Of a DNA stretch of 64,000 bases, positions 63,186 to 64,000 are shown one piece after another (the stretch's first letter is position 1; every line of letters begins with the position of its first letter). The DNA is from Paracidovorax anthurii (GTDB lineage Bacteria > Pseudomonadota > Gammaproteobacteria > Burkholderiales > Burkholderiaceae_C). The stretch is from the NCBI RefSeq assembly GCF_003269065.1, contig NZ_QLTA01000030.1, forward strand, positions 1-64,000, read 5' to 3'. The notes under the pieces are model-generated. The model worked only from the letters and a program-made list of their open reading frames with translations, had not been told where the DNA came from and ran no database searches. Made by a program: the position numbers and the translations under genes.

Positions 63186-63210
63186 TGCTATCTAATTGAT
63201 AGCTACATGT
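63186..63210. repeat. Short intergenic dyad of the GCTAT family
   Basis: GCTATCTAATTGATAGC followed by TACATGTCGG, between tarD and the next LysR gene. It is the clearest palindromic core of the six related elements. The remaining gap 63089-63310 shows no gene. Confidence 0.5.
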
Positions 63211-63310
63211 CGGTGTAAATACTGAGGCATGGTGCATTTCTGCTCCACAATCGCGCTGTCCCAACTCTTCCAAAGCCTGGCTCCGCGGCGCGTTGCCGGG
63301 CTTTGCGCCA

Positions 63311-64000
63311 ATGGATCTGCGCACGCTCCGAGTCTTTGTGGAAATCGCCCGGCGCGGCAGCCTCGCCGAGGCGGCCAAGGCCGTCTGCGCGACGCAGTCC
63401 GCCGTGAGCAAGGCCATGAAGGGCCTGGAAGCGGAGATCGGCGTCCCGCTGCTGGTGCGGTCCGGGCGCGGCAAAGTGCTGACGCCGGAGGGTGAGGTGC
63501 TGAGCCGCCGCGCGCTCAACATGCTGCACGAGTTCGAGGCCCTGCAGGGGGAGCTGTCCGAACTGCAGCAGCTGCAGCGCGGCCGGCTGCGCATCGGTTT
63601 TCCGGGCATGGCGCCCGGCTCGTGCCACGCGGGGCTGTTCTCGGAGTTCCGCGAGCGATATCCGGGCGTCGAGGTGGCTGTGTCCGTGGAGCCCATGGAC
63701 CGGCTCGATGAGCATCTGCGCTCCGGCGAGCTCGACCTGGCCCTGCTCGTGGCGCCGCGCAGCCCCGATCTCGACTGGCAGTATCTGTGGACCGAGCCCA
63801 TGGTCGCCGTGCTGCCGGGCGATGGCGTGCCCGACCGGGTGTGGGGTATCAGGGCAGCCGCGCTGGCGCGGTGGCCGCTTCTCCTTTTTCGGGAAGGCCG
63901 CGCCGTGAACGAGGCGCTGCTGGGGGCCTTCGGGCGCAAGGGGCTGAAGCCCCAGGTGTCGCTGATGGCCGCGGGGCCGGCGGAGTTCGTGCTGGAGCTG
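63311..64000 (+). CDS. LysR-family regulator, 3' end outside the window
   Basis: 230 residues are visible and the frame is still open at the window edge. HTH: MDLRTLRVFVEIARRGSLAE, VCATQSAVSKAMKGLEAEIG. The effector domain begins LRIGFPGMAPGSCHAGLFSE. It lies downstream of tarD on the same strand, 222 bp away, so it is probably transcribed on its own and may control genes beyond the window. Confidence 0.9.
   Translation, partial: MDLRTLRVFVEIARRGSLAEAAKAVCATQSAVSKAMKGLEAEIGVPLLVRSGRGKVLTPEGEVLSRRALNMLHEFEALQGELSELQQLQRGRLRIGFPGMAPGSCHAGLFSEFRERYPGVEVAVSVEPMDRLDEHLRSGELDLALLVAPRSPDLDWQYLWTEPMVAVLPGDGVPDRVWGIRAAALARWPLLLFREGRAVNEALLGAFGRKGLKPQVSLMAAGPAEFVLEL

Overview
The window is a contiguous, gene-dense, high-GC piece of a betaproteobacterial chromosome. 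The gene families (Bug/TctC periplasmic binders, a VirK protein, HmuRSTUV heme uptake, a PpsR/PpsA pair, many LysR regulators) and the short intergenic repeats resemble Comamonadaceae, most likely an Acidovorax/Paracidovorax-type plant-associated organism. That placement is from memory of families, not from a search. I saw no rRNA, tRNA, CRISPR array, transposase or prophage.

Layout. 1-0.9 kb is the C-terminal end of a calcium-binding RTX-type secreted protein. 1-9.5 kb holds a VF530-family protein, a LysR regulator, an esterase-fold protein that has lost its catalytic serine, and a tripartite RND efflux operon behind a promoter with a near-perfect SoxR box. 9.7-16.6 kb carries a succinate-semialdehyde-type dehydrogenase, a 1109-residue XRE/AAA/TPR regulator and an FAD-dependent oxidoreductase. 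16.8-18.8 kb is a CbbR-like LysR gene divergent from an SbtA-type bicarbonate transporter. 19.2-27.0 kb is an iron-uptake block on the minus strand: two TonB-dependent siderophore receptors with DUF4198, DUF3325, PepSY and DUF3649 accessory genes.

27.2-37.1 kb mixes oxidative-stress genes (bfr, ahpC, ahpF) with putative secreted enzymes: a CheD/BLF1-like candidate glutamine deamidase, an ExoU-like patatin phospholipase and a phosphocholine-type phospholipase C, followed by a DeoR regulator. 37.2-43.8 kb is a Fur-box-headed heme uptake operon. 44-50 kb pairs ppsR and ppsA with a two-subunit sodium/solute symporter, a gluconeogenesis/organic-acid theme. 50-53.7 kb has small housekeeping and hypothetical genes and regulators. 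53.8-57.3 kb is a catabolic operon (HMG-CoA lyase, CaiB/BaiF CoA-transferase, Bug binder). 57.6-58.1 kb is VirK. 59.2-63.1 kb is a D-tartrate dehydratase operon with a Bug binder, a DHDPS-family enzyme and an SDR, flanked by LysR genes; the last one runs off the window.

Overall the segment joins nutrient scavenging (iron, heme, bicarbonate, tartrate and other organic acids), redox defence and drug efflux with several likely host-directed secreted proteins. The least expected item is the CheD-like protein at 27278-27937. It keeps the Thr-x5-Cys...His deamidase signature, is unlinked to chemotaxis genes and has a long unrelated N-terminus.
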